NCBI GenBank assembly: GCA_035476635.1
Contig: DATILI010000115.1
Span: 1-56,814, forward strand
From: DATILI01 sp035476635
GTDB lineage: Bacteria > Pseudomonadota > Gammaproteobacteria > Burkholderiales > Burkholderiaceae_C
Length of the DNA: 56,814 nucleotides
Direction of reading: 5' to 3'
Shown piece by piece: positions 40,060 to 48,848 of this stretch. Numbering within the stretch: position 1 is the stretch's first letter; each line of letters opens with the position of its first letter. The notes beneath the pieces are model-generated. The model searched no databases and was not told where the DNA came from. It worked only from the letters and a program-made list of their open reading frames with translations. The position numbers were made by a program, and so were the translations under genes.

Positions 40060-41343
40060 ATGAAGCGCGGTTTTTACACCATCATGTCAGCGCAGTTCTT
40101 CAGCTCGCTGGCAGACCAGGCCCTGTTCGTCGGGGCGGTGCAGTTGCTCAAGACCGGTGGCGCGCCTGAATGGCAGCAGGCTGCGCTGGTGCCGATGTTT
40201 GCGCTGTTCTATGTCATCCTGGCCCCCTTCGTGGGGGCTTTTGCTGACGCCCTGCCCAAGGGCAAGGTCATGTTCGTCAGCAACGCGATCAAGGTGGTCG
40301 GCTGCCTGATGATGCTGTTCGGCACGCACCCACTGATGGCCTATGCCATCGTGGGCCTGGGTGCAGCCGCGTATTCGCCGGCCAAGTACGGCATCCTGAC
40401 CGAGCTGCTGCCGGCCTCGCAACTGGTCAAGGCCAACGGCTGGATCGAAGGCCTGACCATTGCTTCCATCATCCTGGGCGTGCTGCTGGGCGGGCAACTG
40501 GTGGGCGCGATGGTCTCTTCCAGGCTGCTGGCCATCGACCTCCCCTTCTTCGATACCGGCATCGACACAGCGCCCGAGGCCGCCATCGCCGTATTGATCC
40601 TGATCTATATGCTGGCAGCCTGGTTCAACACGCGCATCCCGCACACCGGTGTGCCGATGCGCGCGATGCCGAAGAACTTGCTGGCGCTGCTTCCCGATTT
40701 CTGGACCTGCAACAGCCGCCTGTGGCGCGACAAGCTCGGCCAGATTTCGCTGGCCACCACCACCTTGTTCTGGGGTGTCCTGGGCAACCTGAAGTACATC
40801 GTCCTGGGCTGGGCGGCCGCGGCGCTTGGCTACAGCGTCACGCAGGCCTCGGCGCTGGTTGGCGTGGTCGCCATCGGCACGGCCGTCGGCGCCGTCATGG
40901 CGTCGCTGCGCATGAAGCTGGACCAGGCCACCAGCACCATTCCCCTGGGAATTGCGATGGGCCTGCTGGTCCTGTTGCTCAACTTCATCAACAACGTCTG
41001 GCTGGCCGCGCCGTTCCTGATATTTCTGGGCGCCCTTGGCGGCTTTCTGGTGGTACCGATGAATGCGCTGCTGCAGCACCGCGGCCACAACCTGATGGGC
41101 GCCGGCCGCTCGATTGCCGTGCAGAACTTCAACGAACAGGCGTGCATCCTGCTCCTGGGCGCGTTCTACAGCCTGTCTACCGGGCTCGGCCTTTCCGCCT
41201 TCGGCGCGATCTCCGTCTTCGGCCTGGTCGTCGCCGGCTTCATGTGGGTCATCAAGCGCTGGCACCAGAGAAACTGCATCAAGGATCGCGAGGAAGTCGA
41301 GCACCTGCTGGACATCGCCCGCAACGACAACCTGCACGGATGA
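40060..41343 (+). CDS. lplT: Lysophospholipid transporter LplT (MFS)
   Basis: Predicted 427 residues with about 12 membrane spans. Opening MKRGFYTIMSAQFFSSLADQALFVGAVQLLK, then PMFALFYVILAPFVGAFADALPKGKVMFVSNAIKVVGCLMMLFG and GLGAAAYSPAKYGILTELLPASQLVKANGWIEGLTI, is clearly LplT. LplT flips lysophosphatidylethanolamine from the outer to the inner leaflet of the inner membrane for re-acylation. In many relatives it is fused or adjacent to the acyltransferase Aas; no Aas is seen here. The stop overlaps the start of the DMT gene by 4 bp (ATGA). Confidence 0.92.
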   Translation: MKRGFYTIMSAQFFSSLADQALFVGAVQLLKTGGAPEWQQAALVPMFALFYVILAPFVGAFADALPKGKVMFVSNAIKVVGCLMMLFGTHPLMAYAIVGLGAAAYSPAKYGILTELLPASQLVKANGWIEGLTIASIILGVLLGGQLVGAMVSSRLLAIDLPFFDTGIDTAPEAAIAVLILIYMLAAWFNTRIPHTGVPMRAMPKNLLALLPDFWTCNSRLWRDKLGQISLATTTLFWGVLGNLKYIVLGWAAAALGYSVTQASALVGVVAIGTAVGAVMASLRMKLDQATSTIPLGIAMGLLVLLLNFINNVWLAAPFLIFLGALGGFLVVPMNALLQHRGHNLMGAGRSIAVQNFNEQACILLLGAFYSLSTGLGLSAFGAISVFGLVVAGFMWVIKRWHQRNCIKDREEVEHLLDIARNDNLHG

Positions 41344-42233
41344 GCGGTCCGCGAGAGGGCTCGCTGCTGCCGGCCGCGGCCCTGATGTTCAATGCCTTCG
41401 TCTGGGGCGTCTCCTGGTGGCCGTTTCGGCAACTGCAGTCGGCCGGCGTGCATCCGCTGTGGGCCACCACCATCATCTATCTCTTTGCGCTGGCCTGCCT
41501 GCTGTGCGTGCGGCCGGCGGCGTGGCGCGGCTTGTGGCGTGAACCGGCGCTGTGGCTGCTGGCGCTTGCCTCGGGCGTGACCAATGTCGGCTTCAACTGG
41601 GCGGTGACCATCGGCGACGTGGTGCGCGTGGTGCTGCTGTTCTACCTGATGCCGGCCTGGTCGGTGCTGCTGGCCTGGGCCCTCCTGGGCGAGAAGCCGA
41701 CGGCGGCCGCCATGCTGCGCCTGGTACTGGCGTTCGTGGGTGTGGGCGTGGTGTTGCTGCCGGCCAGCGCCATGTCGTTTGCCGCGGGCGCGGGCTTGTC
41801 GGTGGCGGACGCGCTGGCGCTCCTGGGCGGTTTCAGCTTTGCCCTGACCAATGTCATGCTCCGAAAGCTGCGCGCGGCGCCCAGCGCTTCACGCATGCTG
41901 GCCATGTTCGGCGGCGGTGCGTTGCTGGCCGGCCTGAGCGCCAGCCTGGGTGTCGCGGCCGGCACGATGGCGGGGTTGCCGCCCGCAGCGCCGGGATGGG
42001 CCGTGCTGGCGGGCGTGCTGGCGCTGGCTTTCCTGGTGGGCAACTACGCGCTGCAATACGGCGCCGCGCGCCTGGCCGCTGGCACGACGTCCATCGTGAT
42101 GCTGACCGAGGTGGTGTTTGCCAGCGCTTCGTCCGTTGCGCTGGGTGCCGCCGCCATGGAGCCGCGCACCTGGATCGGTGGCACGCTGATCGTGCTGGCG
42201 GCTTTGCTGGCGGCGTTCCAGACAAGAAACTGA
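41340..42233 (+). CDS. EamA/DMT-family transporter
   Basis: Predicted 297 residues from ATG 41340, overlapping the lplT stop by 4 bp; a reading from 40722 is out of frame with lplT and not real. Ten hydrophobic spans in two EamA repeats are visible: FNAFVWGVSWWPFRQLQSAGVHPLWATTIIYLFAL in the first and DALALLGGFSFALTNVMLRKLRAAPSASRML in the second. YLMPAWSVLLAWALLGEKPT is the end of the first repeat. It probably exports a metabolite; the substrate is unknown. Translational coupling to lplT suggests one transcript. Confidence 0.88.
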   Translation: MSGPREGSLLPAAALMFNAFVWGVSWWPFRQLQSAGVHPLWATTIIYLFALACLLCVRPAAWRGLWREPALWLLALASGVTNVGFNWAVTIGDVVRVVLLFYLMPAWSVLLAWALLGEKPTAAAMLRLVLAFVGVGVVLLPASAMSFAAGAGLSVADALALLGGFSFALTNVMLRKLRAAPSASRMLAMFGGGALLAGLSASLGVAAGTMAGLPPAAPGWAVLAGVLALAFLVGNYALQYGAARLAAGTTSIVMLTEVVFASASSVALGAAAMEPRTWIGGTLIVLAALLAAFQTRN

Positions 42234-42280
42234 GCGCAGGCGTTTGACCCCGAGGCGCCCGACCCCGGATACTCCTGGCT

Positions 42281-44191
42281 GTGCCCGCCAACTCCAACTC
42301 CCTGCTCAGAACCCTGCGCCAGCGCTTCGGGCGCGCAACAGTCTACGGCGGGCTGGCGTTTCTGCTTAGTCTCGTGGCGCTGGGCGAACTGGTGTGGTTC
42401 CACAAGCTCGATGCAATCGACAACCGCGTGGGCGACGCGCTGATCCGCTGGAACGCCCAAAGCCGTGTGCCGCCCGGCGATGTGGTCTTGATCGACATCG
42501 ACCAGCCTTCGCTCAAGAACCCCAAGATGTTCGAGCTGGCCGGCGCGTGGTCGTGGCCACGCGTGATCCATGCGGAATTGATTGCCAAGCTGGCCGAAGA
42601 CAACCCGCGGGCCATCGTGCTGGACTTGATTCTTTCACCGCCGGACCGGTTTCGACCGGAAAACGATGCACAGCTGGCCCTGGCGCTGGCGTTCGAACGC
42701 GCGTTTGTCCCGATGATCCTGATGGAGGACTCCTCCGAGGTGGCCACGCTCTCGATGGCGCCCAAGGCCATGGGCATTCGCGCGCTGCCGGGCGCTGTCC
42801 CCGACGCCAAGTACGGCATCGACGGACCCACCGCGCTGCCGGGGGAGGTCTGGCGCACCGGCTACATCAACTTCATCAAGGACCGCGACGGCCTGGGCCG
42901 GCACACCGAAACCGGCCGCGAAGTGAGCGGCTGGTGGATACCGCACATCGTCGGGCGCGTGGCGGAGGTACTGAAGTTTGAACAACCGCCGGCGCACCGC
43001 TTCAGGCTGAACTGGTACGGCAGCGAATTCACGCGCATCCCCTATGCCAAGGCCTATCTCGCGACCCAGACCGGCGACGGCAAACTGCCCTTCGATGCGC
43101 GCAACAAGATCATCATCATCGGCGCGACTGCCAGCGGCCTGCTCGACTTCGTGCCCACACCGATCGACGCGACCACGCCGGGGCCTTTCGTGCTGGCGAC
43201 GGGCATCGCCAACCTGCAGAACGGCGACTGGCTGCGTCCCGCGCCGGCCTGGGCCAGCCCGTTCCTGGCGCTGGTGCTGATCTATGGCCTGGGCCTGGCA
43301 TTTGTCCGGCGGGTTTCGCCGACCTGGGTGGCCACCGGTTATGCGGCGTTCTGCGGGCTGACTCTGTTGGTCGCCATCGGCGCGCTGAAGGGCAATGTGT
43401 ACTGGATCCCGGTGTCCCCTCTGGCGCTGGGCGCGGTCGCCTTGCTGAGCTTCGGCCTGCTTTCCTCGCGCCTGGAGATGACCCAGCGCCACCATGTCCA
43501 GGCCATGTTCTCGCGCTTTGTCGACCCGCGCATCGTGGCCAATCTCTCCGAATCCGACGGGGTGGCGGAGGCCCAGGTCTCGGCCAGCCGCGAGATCACC
43601 GTGCTGTTTTCCGACATCCGCGGCTTCACCAGCCTGTCGGAACATCGCCAGCCAGAGGAAATAGTGCGCATGCTCAACCGATATTTCGAGATGCAGGTGG
43701 AAGTGATCTTTCGCCACCATGGCACACTCGATAAATTCATTGGAGACGCCATCATGGCCTTCTGGGGAGCGCCCATCGCGCAAGACAACCATGCCGTGCT
43801 GGCGGTGCAGGCCGCCCTGGCCATGGGCGAGGCACTGCAGGGCTTTGCCGACGAGATGGCCAAGGAAGACGCCAGCGCGCGGTTTGACATCGGCATCGGC
43901 GTGCACACCGGTGCCGCCGTGGTCGGCTTTCTGGGCACCTCAAAACGCTTGGATTACACCGCGATTGGTGATACGGTTAACTTGTGCAGCAGGATCGAGG
44001 GATGCACCAAAGGCGTGGCGCGCGTGCTGGTTTCGGAGGCCACACGCGAACAGTGCGGCGACGCCTTCGAGTTCATCGACCGCGGCGCCTTTGAAGTCAA
44101 GGGCCGCGAGCAGGCTGTCCAGTTGTTCGAGCCACGCCGCAAAGCAGTCGCCGGCGCGGCATCAGACCTTCGCGAAGGAGCACTAGCATGA
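42281..44191 (+). CDS. CHASE2-domain class III adenylate cyclase
   Basis: Predicted 636 residues from GTG 42281. One membrane span lies at ~20-40 and a periplasmic CHASE2 domain at ~45-310 (IDNRVGDALIRW, VVLIDIDQPSLK, RVIHAELIAKLAEDNPRAIVLDLIL, GYINFIKDRDGLGRHTE, IIIIGATASGLLDFVPTP). Three spans follow at ~320-400, then a cytoplasmic cyclase domain at ~435-600. Metal Asp residues are in EITVLFSDIRGFTSLSE and LDKFIGDAIMAFWGAP; LDYTAIGDTVNLCSRIEG carries the transition-state residues. Lys in LDKFIGD and Asp in RLDYTAIGD favour ATP over GTP. The stop overlaps the SH3 gene by 4 bp. Confidence 0.92.
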   Translation: MPANSNSLLRTLRQRFGRATVYGGLAFLLSLVALGELVWFHKLDAIDNRVGDALIRWNAQSRVPPGDVVLIDIDQPSLKNPKMFELAGAWSWPRVIHAELIAKLAEDNPRAIVLDLILSPPDRFRPENDAQLALALAFERAFVPMILMEDSSEVATLSMAPKAMGIRALPGAVPDAKYGIDGPTALPGEVWRTGYINFIKDRDGLGRHTETGREVSGWWIPHIVGRVAEVLKFEQPPAHRFRLNWYGSEFTRIPYAKAYLATQTGDGKLPFDARNKIIIIGATASGLLDFVPTPIDATTPGPFVLATGIANLQNGDWLRPAPAWASPFLALVLIYGLGLAFVRRVSPTWVATGYAAFCGLTLLVAIGALKGNVYWIPVSPLALGAVALLSFGLLSSRLEMTQRHHVQAMFSRFVDPRIVANLSESDGVAEAQVSASREITVLFSDIRGFTSLSEHRQPEEIVRMLNRYFEMQVEVIFRHHGTLDKFIGDAIMAFWGAPIAQDNHAVLAVQAALAMGEALQGFADEMAKEDASARFDIGIGVHTGAAVVGFLGTSKRLDYTAIGDTVNLCSRIEGCTKGVARVLVSEATREQCGDAFEFIDRGAFEVKGREQAVQLFEPRRKAVAGAASDLREGALA

Positions 44192-44703
44192 AGAATTCCC
44201 TCATCAAGACCTTCTGGCACGCATTGGCCGCGGTTTGCCTGGGCGCGTTCAGCCTGGGCGCGCAGGCGCAGGCGCTGCAGGTCTCGACCGAAAGCGAGCT
44301 GCGGGCGGCGCCGGCACTGGATGCCCGGGTCCTGATGAAACTGGCGCCCGGCACCGAGGCCCAGCAGACCGGCTCGCAAGGCGGCTGGATCAAGGTCAAG
44401 GTGCAAAACCAGGAAGGCTGGGTGCGCCTGACCCACGTCAAGGCGATGGCGCCGGCACCGGCGCAGGCCGCCAACCCGATCACCGGCCTGGCCGGCATGT
44501 TTTCCGCCAACAGCAACCGGCCCACCGCCACCACCGGCACGCGCGGCCTGACGCAAGAGCAGCTGGCCAACGCCCAACCGGCACCGGCTGAAGTCCAGCT
44601 GCTGGAACGCTACGCCACCAGCGGCGCGCAAGCCGAACAACATGCCAAGAGTGGACGGCTCGCGGCGCAGCGCATCGAGCCCTACACCGAGGCCGATCGA
44701 TGA
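44188..44703 (+). CDS. Exported bacterial SH3-domain protein
   Basis: Predicted 171 residues. Signal peptide at ~1-28 (ALAAVCLGAFSLGAQAQA). A bacterial SH3 domain follows at ~30-85: LQVSTESELRAAPALDARVLMKLAPGTEAQQTGSQGGWIKVKVQNQEGWVRLTHVKAM. The tail contains a short Thr/Gly linker and a charged helix. Such domains usually bind peptidoglycan or partner proteins in the periplasm. It overlaps both neighbours by 4 bp (ATGA), so the cyclase, this protein and the M48 protein form one coupled unit. Confidence 0.85.
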   Translation: MKNSLIKTFWHALAAVCLGAFSLGAQAQALQVSTESELRAAPALDARVLMKLAPGTEAQQTGSQGGWIKVKVQNQEGWVRLTHVKAMAPAPAQAANPITGLAGMFSANSNRPTATTGTRGLTQEQLANAQPAPAEVQLLERYATSGAQAEQHAKSGRLAAQRIEPYTEADR

Positions 44704-45617
44704 GATTAAGCCGGCTGGCGGTCGTACTGGGCGCAGCGGTCCTGGCGACCGCATGCCAGACGCCGCCGGGCTCGTCCGGGTCATCCGGGCTCGGGGGCCT
44801 GTCCTCGGCGCTGGGCGCCCTGGGTGCGGCCGCGCCTGCCAGCCCGATCAAAGACATGCTGGAAGGGGCGGCCGCGGCGACCAAGGATTACACCGCCGAA
44901 GATCAGCGCAAGCTGGGCACCGAGTTCTCCGCCGTGCTGCTGGGCGCCCGGCCGCTGCTGCGCAATGACCTGGTGCAGCGCTACGTGAACCAGGTCGGCT
45001 ACTGGGTGGCCATGCAGGCCGAGCGCCCCAAGGACAAGGACGGCCGCGAGATCAACTTCGCCTGGCGCTTCGGCGTGATCGACTCCGAGGCGGTCAACGC
45101 ATATGCCACTCCGGGCGGTTTTGTGTTCGTCACGGTCGGCCTCCTGAGAAAACTCAACTCCGAATCCGAATTGGCCGGCGTGCTGGGCCATGAAATCGCG
45201 CACGTGGTGCAAGGCCACTACCTGGCGGCCATCAAGAAAGGCGGCTTTACCCAGCTGGCCGGTGGCGTCGTCCAGGCCAAGGCCGGCAATACGGCAGTCA
45301 ACGCAGCCATGGTGAACGCGGTGCGCAACATCTACGCCAAGGGGCTGGACAGAACCGACGAATTCGACGCCGACCGCCAGGGCCTGCTCTACGCCACCCG
45401 GGCTGGCTACGCGCCGAATGGGCTGCCGGCCGTGCTGCGCATGTACGCGGCCAGCGGCTCGTCCAACGACATGAACTTCCAGCTGCTCTTCAGCACCCAC
45501 CCGAACCCGGCCGAGCGCGCCAGCCGGCTCGACCCCCTGGTGGCCGGCAAGTTCGCACGGACGCCGCGCGTGAGCAATGAAAGCCGGTACGAGCAGATCA
45601 AGCGGCTGATTCGGTAA
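44700..45617 (+). CDS. M48-family metalloprotease, probable lipoprotein
   Basis: Predicted 305 residues. N-terminus MRLSRLAVVLGAAVLATACQTPPG ends in a lipobox-like ATAC, so the protein is probably lipidated, although the -3 residue is Ala rather than Leu. The catalytic motif is VLGHEIAHVVQGH, with the third zinc ligand in DEFDADRQGLLYATRAGY. Also typical are WRFGVIDSEAVNAYATPGGFVFVTVGLLRKLNSESELAGV and the tail STHPNPAERASRLDPL. It resembles envelope M48 proteases that degrade misassembled outer-membrane proteins. Operon neighbours suggest that it works under cAMP or envelope signalling. Confidence 0.88.
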   Translation: MRLSRLAVVLGAAVLATACQTPPGSSGSSGLGGLSSALGALGAAAPASPIKDMLEGAAAATKDYTAEDQRKLGTEFSAVLLGARPLLRNDLVQRYVNQVGYWVAMQAERPKDKDGREINFAWRFGVIDSEAVNAYATPGGFVFVTVGLLRKLNSESELAGVLGHEIAHVVQGHYLAAIKKGGFTQLAGGVVQAKAGNTAVNAAMVNAVRNIYAKGLDRTDEFDADRQGLLYATRAGYAPNGLPAVLRMYAASGSSNDMNFQLLFSTHPNPAERASRLDPLVAGKFARTPRVSNESRYEQIKRLIR

Positions 45618-45657
45618 AAAACCCTCGCCTGCGGCGTGCGGTATTTCGGAGGACCAC

Positions 45658-47049
45658 ATGACCGTCGATTTCGAATCCACTGGCGACCGGCCATTCTCTG
45701 CGTGGCGCGCGCACAGCCAGGAAATCTCCGGCATCAACCTGATCGGCTACGCGACGCACAATTTCGGGATCGGCAATTCGTTTCGCCACATCGCATCCGC
45801 CCTGTTGGCCAAAGGCATCCCGATCCGTATCCATGATCTTGCGCAGCAGGTTGCGGTGCAGGGACGCGATGATTCCCTCACAAGCCATTTCGTCGAGCAG
45901 ATGCGCGAGCTGCCGTTCGAAGTCAACCTGTTTTGCCTGAACATCATGGCCTTGCCCGATCTGCTGCTGCGGATCAAGGAAGACGAGCTGGCCTGGGACA
46001 AGCGACTGAATGTGGCGGTCGTCTTCTGGGAATTGCCGGTGCTCCCGCCGCACTGGCTGCCCGCCATCGCCGCATTCGACGTAGTGCTTTGCAGTTCATG
46101 GTTCATTCGCGAGTCCATCGGTTGGCAGGTGCCGGGCACGGTACCGCTGCATTTGCACTATCCGCTTTCGATGCCCGAGATCCCGAGAATGGACCGCACC
46201 TCCTTTGGCATTCCGCGCGATGCCTATGCCTTCTATTTCAGCTTTGACCCCTTCTCCGGCATGGACCGGAAAAATCCGTATGCCGTATTGCAGGCGTTCC
46301 GCCAGGCGTTCGACGGCGCCGGCAACACGCATCTGGTGATCAAGCTGAACGCACCGTCCGCGGACTCTCCCGCCTTGTCGGCGGACGCTCGCCGCTTCAT
46401 CGCGGAATGCGCCAGCACGCCGCATGTGACCTTGATCTCGCGCTCCATCAGCTACGCCGAGACGCTTGGGCTGTGCCAGGCCTGCTGCGACTGCTATGTC
46501 TCGCTGCACCGGTCCGAAGGTCTCGGCCTGGGCCCGATGGAAGCCATGCTGCTGGGCAAGCCGGTCATCCTCACGGCGTGGTCCGGCAACATGAGCTACG
46601 CGCCAGCCTACGCCAGCTGCCTGGTGCCCTGCGGCCTGGTGCGCCCCGACGGCATGGATGCGCCGCAGTTCGAATCCTCGTTTCTCGGCGCCCGCGCACG
46701 CTGGGCCGCCCCGCGCGTGGCCAGCGCTGCGTACTGGATGAAGCGGCTGGCCACCGAACCCGCTTTCGCCGCGCAGCTTGCAGCGCAGGGCCGCCAGCAT
46801 GTTGCGCGCTACGTGGCCGAGGCCGCCGAATGCCGGTTCGTGGACGAGCTGTCATCCCTGTATGTACTCAAGAAAAGCCATGGCTTCGGGGTCCCGCCGC
46901 TCGAGGAGTCGCAGCGCCGCATCCTGCGGTCCCGCAAGGCGCATTTCGGCTTGCGCGTGCAACGCCTGCGAAGACTTCTGACCAATCATGTCCCGGGCTT
47001 CTGGCGGCTCTTTCGCTGGATGAACCGGCCGGGCAGGGACGGCCTATAG
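45658..47049 (+). CDS. Glycosyltransferase, GT-B fold (GT4-like)
   Basis: Predicted 463 residues with a GGAGG site 7 bp before the ATG. N-terminal part: INLIGYATHNFGIGNSFRHIASALLAKGIPIRIHD, an acceptor-side loop of GT4 type. C-terminal donor domain: THLVIKLNAPSAD, then VTLISRSISYAETLGLCQACCDCYVSLHRSEGLGLGPMEAMLLGKPVILTAWSGNMSYAP, where the E-G-x-G-L-x-x-x-E-x7 pattern binds the nucleotide sugar. It acts in the cytoplasm on a polysaccharide or glycolipid; the sugar is unknown. The final ~70 residues are basic. It stands alone and is not in a recognisable glycan cluster. Confidence 0.88.
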   Translation: MTVDFESTGDRPFSAWRAHSQEISGINLIGYATHNFGIGNSFRHIASALLAKGIPIRIHDLAQQVAVQGRDDSLTSHFVEQMRELPFEVNLFCLNIMALPDLLLRIKEDELAWDKRLNVAVVFWELPVLPPHWLPAIAAFDVVLCSSWFIRESIGWQVPGTVPLHLHYPLSMPEIPRMDRTSFGIPRDAYAFYFSFDPFSGMDRKNPYAVLQAFRQAFDGAGNTHLVIKLNAPSADSPALSADARRFIAECASTPHVTLISRSISYAETLGLCQACCDCYVSLHRSEGLGLGPMEAMLLGKPVILTAWSGNMSYAPAYASCLVPCGLVRPDGMDAPQFESSFLGARARWAAPRVASAAYWMKRLATEPAFAAQLAAQGRQHVARYVAEAAECRFVDELSSLYVLKKSHGFGVPPLEESQRRILRSRKAHFGLRVQRLRRLLTNHVPGFWRLFRWMNRPGRDGL

Positions 47050-47095
47050 GGCCGGCGCTCTCCAATTTGCGCGGCCAATCTGCTTAAATGCCCGG

Positions 47096-47581
47096 ATGAG
47101 CACCATCTACGACTTCGACGCCCAGGACATCAACGGCAAATCCGTCAAGCTGTCCAAGTTCAAGGGCAAGGCCCTTTTGATCGTCAACACCGCGAGCGCC
47201 TGCGGCTTCACGCCGCAGTTCGCCGGGCTGGAAGAGCTGCACCAGAGCTATGGCAAGAAGGGGCTGGTGGTGCTGGGGTTCCCGTGCAACCAGTTTGGTG
47301 CGCAAGACCCGGGCAGCAATGAAGAGATCGCCGGGTTTTGCGAGATCAACTACGGCGTGAGCTTTCCGATGATGGGCAAGATCGACGTCAACGGCGCCAG
47401 CGCCGCGCCTTTGTACCAATGGCTTGCGGCCGAGGCGCCGGGCCTGTTGGGCAGCAAGGCGATCAAGTGGAACTTCACTAAATTCCTGGTCGGCAGGGAC
47501 GGGCAGGTAGTCAAGCGCTACGCGCCCCAGGATGCACCGGCCTCTTTGGGCCGGGATATCGAGGCGGCTCTTTCGGCTTGA
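47096..47581 (+). CDS. Glutathione/thioredoxin peroxidase (BtuE/GPx family)
   Basis: Predicted 161 residues, typical. The peroxidatic Cys is in NTASACGFTPQFAGLEELH, Gln in LGFPCNQFGAQDPGSNEEI and Trp in IKWNFTKFLVG, the standard GPx triad with Cys in place of selenocysteine. It reduces peroxides using glutathione or thioredoxin in the cytoplasm or periplasm; no signal peptide is present. Its last 71 bp overlap the 3' end of the convergent acyltransferase gene. Confidence 0.93.
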   Translation: MSTIYDFDAQDINGKSVKLSKFKGKALLIVNTASACGFTPQFAGLEELHQSYGKKGLVVLGFPCNQFGAQDPGSNEEIAGFCEINYGVSFPMMGKIDVNGASAAPLYQWLAAEAPGLLGSKAIKWNFTKFLVGRDGQVVKRYAPQDAPASLGRDIEAALSA

Positions 47582-48701
47582 GGCCGAACAGCGGGCGCAG
47601 CCAGCGCACCCGCCGCACACCGGCCGTGATGGCCCAGCAGCCCAGCACCGTGCCCGCCACCAGCAGCGCCGGTTCGAGCACCGGCCCGAGTTGCAAGGGC
47701 GCCAGCCAGACCACGCCGACGATGATCAGCGTCTGGTGCAGCACATACCACGGGTAGACCGATTCATTGGCCCAGCGCAGCCAGGGCCAGGGCCGGTTCA
47801 GCTTCAGGTGCGCCCAGCCCAGGATGGCCAGCACGGTGGACCACATGTAGAGATCGGCCAGCATGCGCACGCCTGGGCGCAAGACACCGCCCTGGCTCAA
47901 AGCAACGGGGCGCAATACCGTAACCAGGGCGAGCAACACCAGCGCCAGGCCCAGCGAGTACCAGCGCAGCCGCGTGGCCTCGGCCCAAAAGCCTTCGTCA
48001 AGACCGATCCAGTAGCCGTACAGAAACAGAGTGAAGTAGACCGCGTGCAGCCAGCCGTCGTGGATCAGGTCGTGCGTGGGCGGAAAGTGCGGCCACAAGG
48101 TCAGCGCATAGAAGAACATCGGCAACGCCGGCACCAGCCACAGGGCCACGCCCCGCAGGCCGGTAAAGGCCCGGCGCAGGCGCTGGCCGGCGGCCGAATC
48201 CAGCAGCGGCAACAGCAAGACCAGCGCCGCCGAGTAGAACCAGAGGTAGGTGAGGTACCAGAGGTGGTTCCAGGTCACGCCGAAGTCCCAGCCGTCGAAG
48301 GCGTTGCGCGGCCAGGGCCCGCCGCCGTAGTACTTGAGCAGGAATTCGCCGAACCCCGGGGCGATCGTCCCGTTGGCCACGCCCTGCGCATAGGGCTGGA
48401 ACGGCACGACCACGGCCATGCCGAAGACCAGCGGCAGCAACAGGCGCACGCTGCGCTGGCGCAGGAGCCCGCCGGTCGTCTGGCCGCGCCGGAGAAAGCC
48501 GATGGCCAGGCCCGAGATCAGGAACACCAGGTCCATCCGCCAGAGGTTGAGCGCGCGCATCGGCCACTGCAGCCACTCCGCCGCATGCGGGCTTTTGAGA
48601 TGCCAGTGCCAGTCGGCAACGTAGTACATGGCGACGTGGTACAGGATGACGAGGGCAAAGGCCAGGGCGCGCAGGGCGTCGATGTCGTGGCGGCGGTGCA
48701 T
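47511..48701 (-). CDS. Acyltransferase-3-family integral membrane protein
   Basis: Predicted 396 residues from ATG 48701 (MHRRHDIDALRALAFALVILYHVAMYYV). Longer upstream readings are shadows of the LytTR gene. The N-terminal segment has the R-x-x-A/F-x-x-x-H pattern of acyltransferase-3 proteins, with about ten membrane spans following (LWYLTYLWFYSAALVLLLPLL, WYSLGLALVLLALVTVL, YPWYVLHQTLIIVGVVWLAPL). It is similar to OpgC-like and other O-acetyltransferases that modify periplasmic glucans or LPS. It converges with the peroxidase, overlapping by 71 bp, and is divergent from the LytTR regulator. Confidence 0.85.
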   Translation of the reverse strand: MHRRHDIDALRALAFALVILYHVAMYYVADWHWHLKSPHAAEWLQWPMRALNLWRMDLVFLISGLAIGFLRRGQTTGGLLRQRSVRLLLPLVFGMAVVVPFQPYAQGVANGTIAPGFGEFLLKYYGGGPWPRNAFDGWDFGVTWNHLWYLTYLWFYSAALVLLLPLLDSAAGQRLRRAFTGLRGVALWLVPALPMFFYALTLWPHFPPTHDLIHDGWLHAVYFTLFLYGYWIGLDEGFWAEATRLRWYSLGLALVLLALVTVLRPVALSQGGVLRPGVRMLADLYMWSTVLAILGWAHLKLNRPWPWLRWANESVYPWYVLHQTLIIVGVVWLAPLQLGPVLEPALLVAGTVLGCWAITAGVRRVRWLRPLFGLKPKEPPRYPGPKRPVHPGARSA

Positions 48702-48722
48702 GGTGGCGGCTCCTTTTTTCGG

Positions 48723-48805
48723 TGAACGGCGGCAATTCTTGGCGCGCCGCCCGCACCTGTGGTGCCCGGAGGGACGAAAGCCGGGGGGTTTGTGATGAAC
48801 GGCGG
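48723..48805. repeat. Spaced 10-bp direct repeats upstream of the LytTR gene
   Basis: TGAACGGCGG occurs at 48723-48732 and again at 48796-48805, 73 bp apart start to start (about seven helical turns). Both copies lie in the 147-bp gap between the acyltransferase and the LytTR gene. LytTR proteins bind pairs of direct repeats, so these may be operator halves, although the sequence is not a standard LytTR half-site. Confidence 0.35.
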
Positions 48806-48848
48806 GCTTTGGGGACGAATTTCTGGCCGCCGCCTCTAGACTCTCGCC

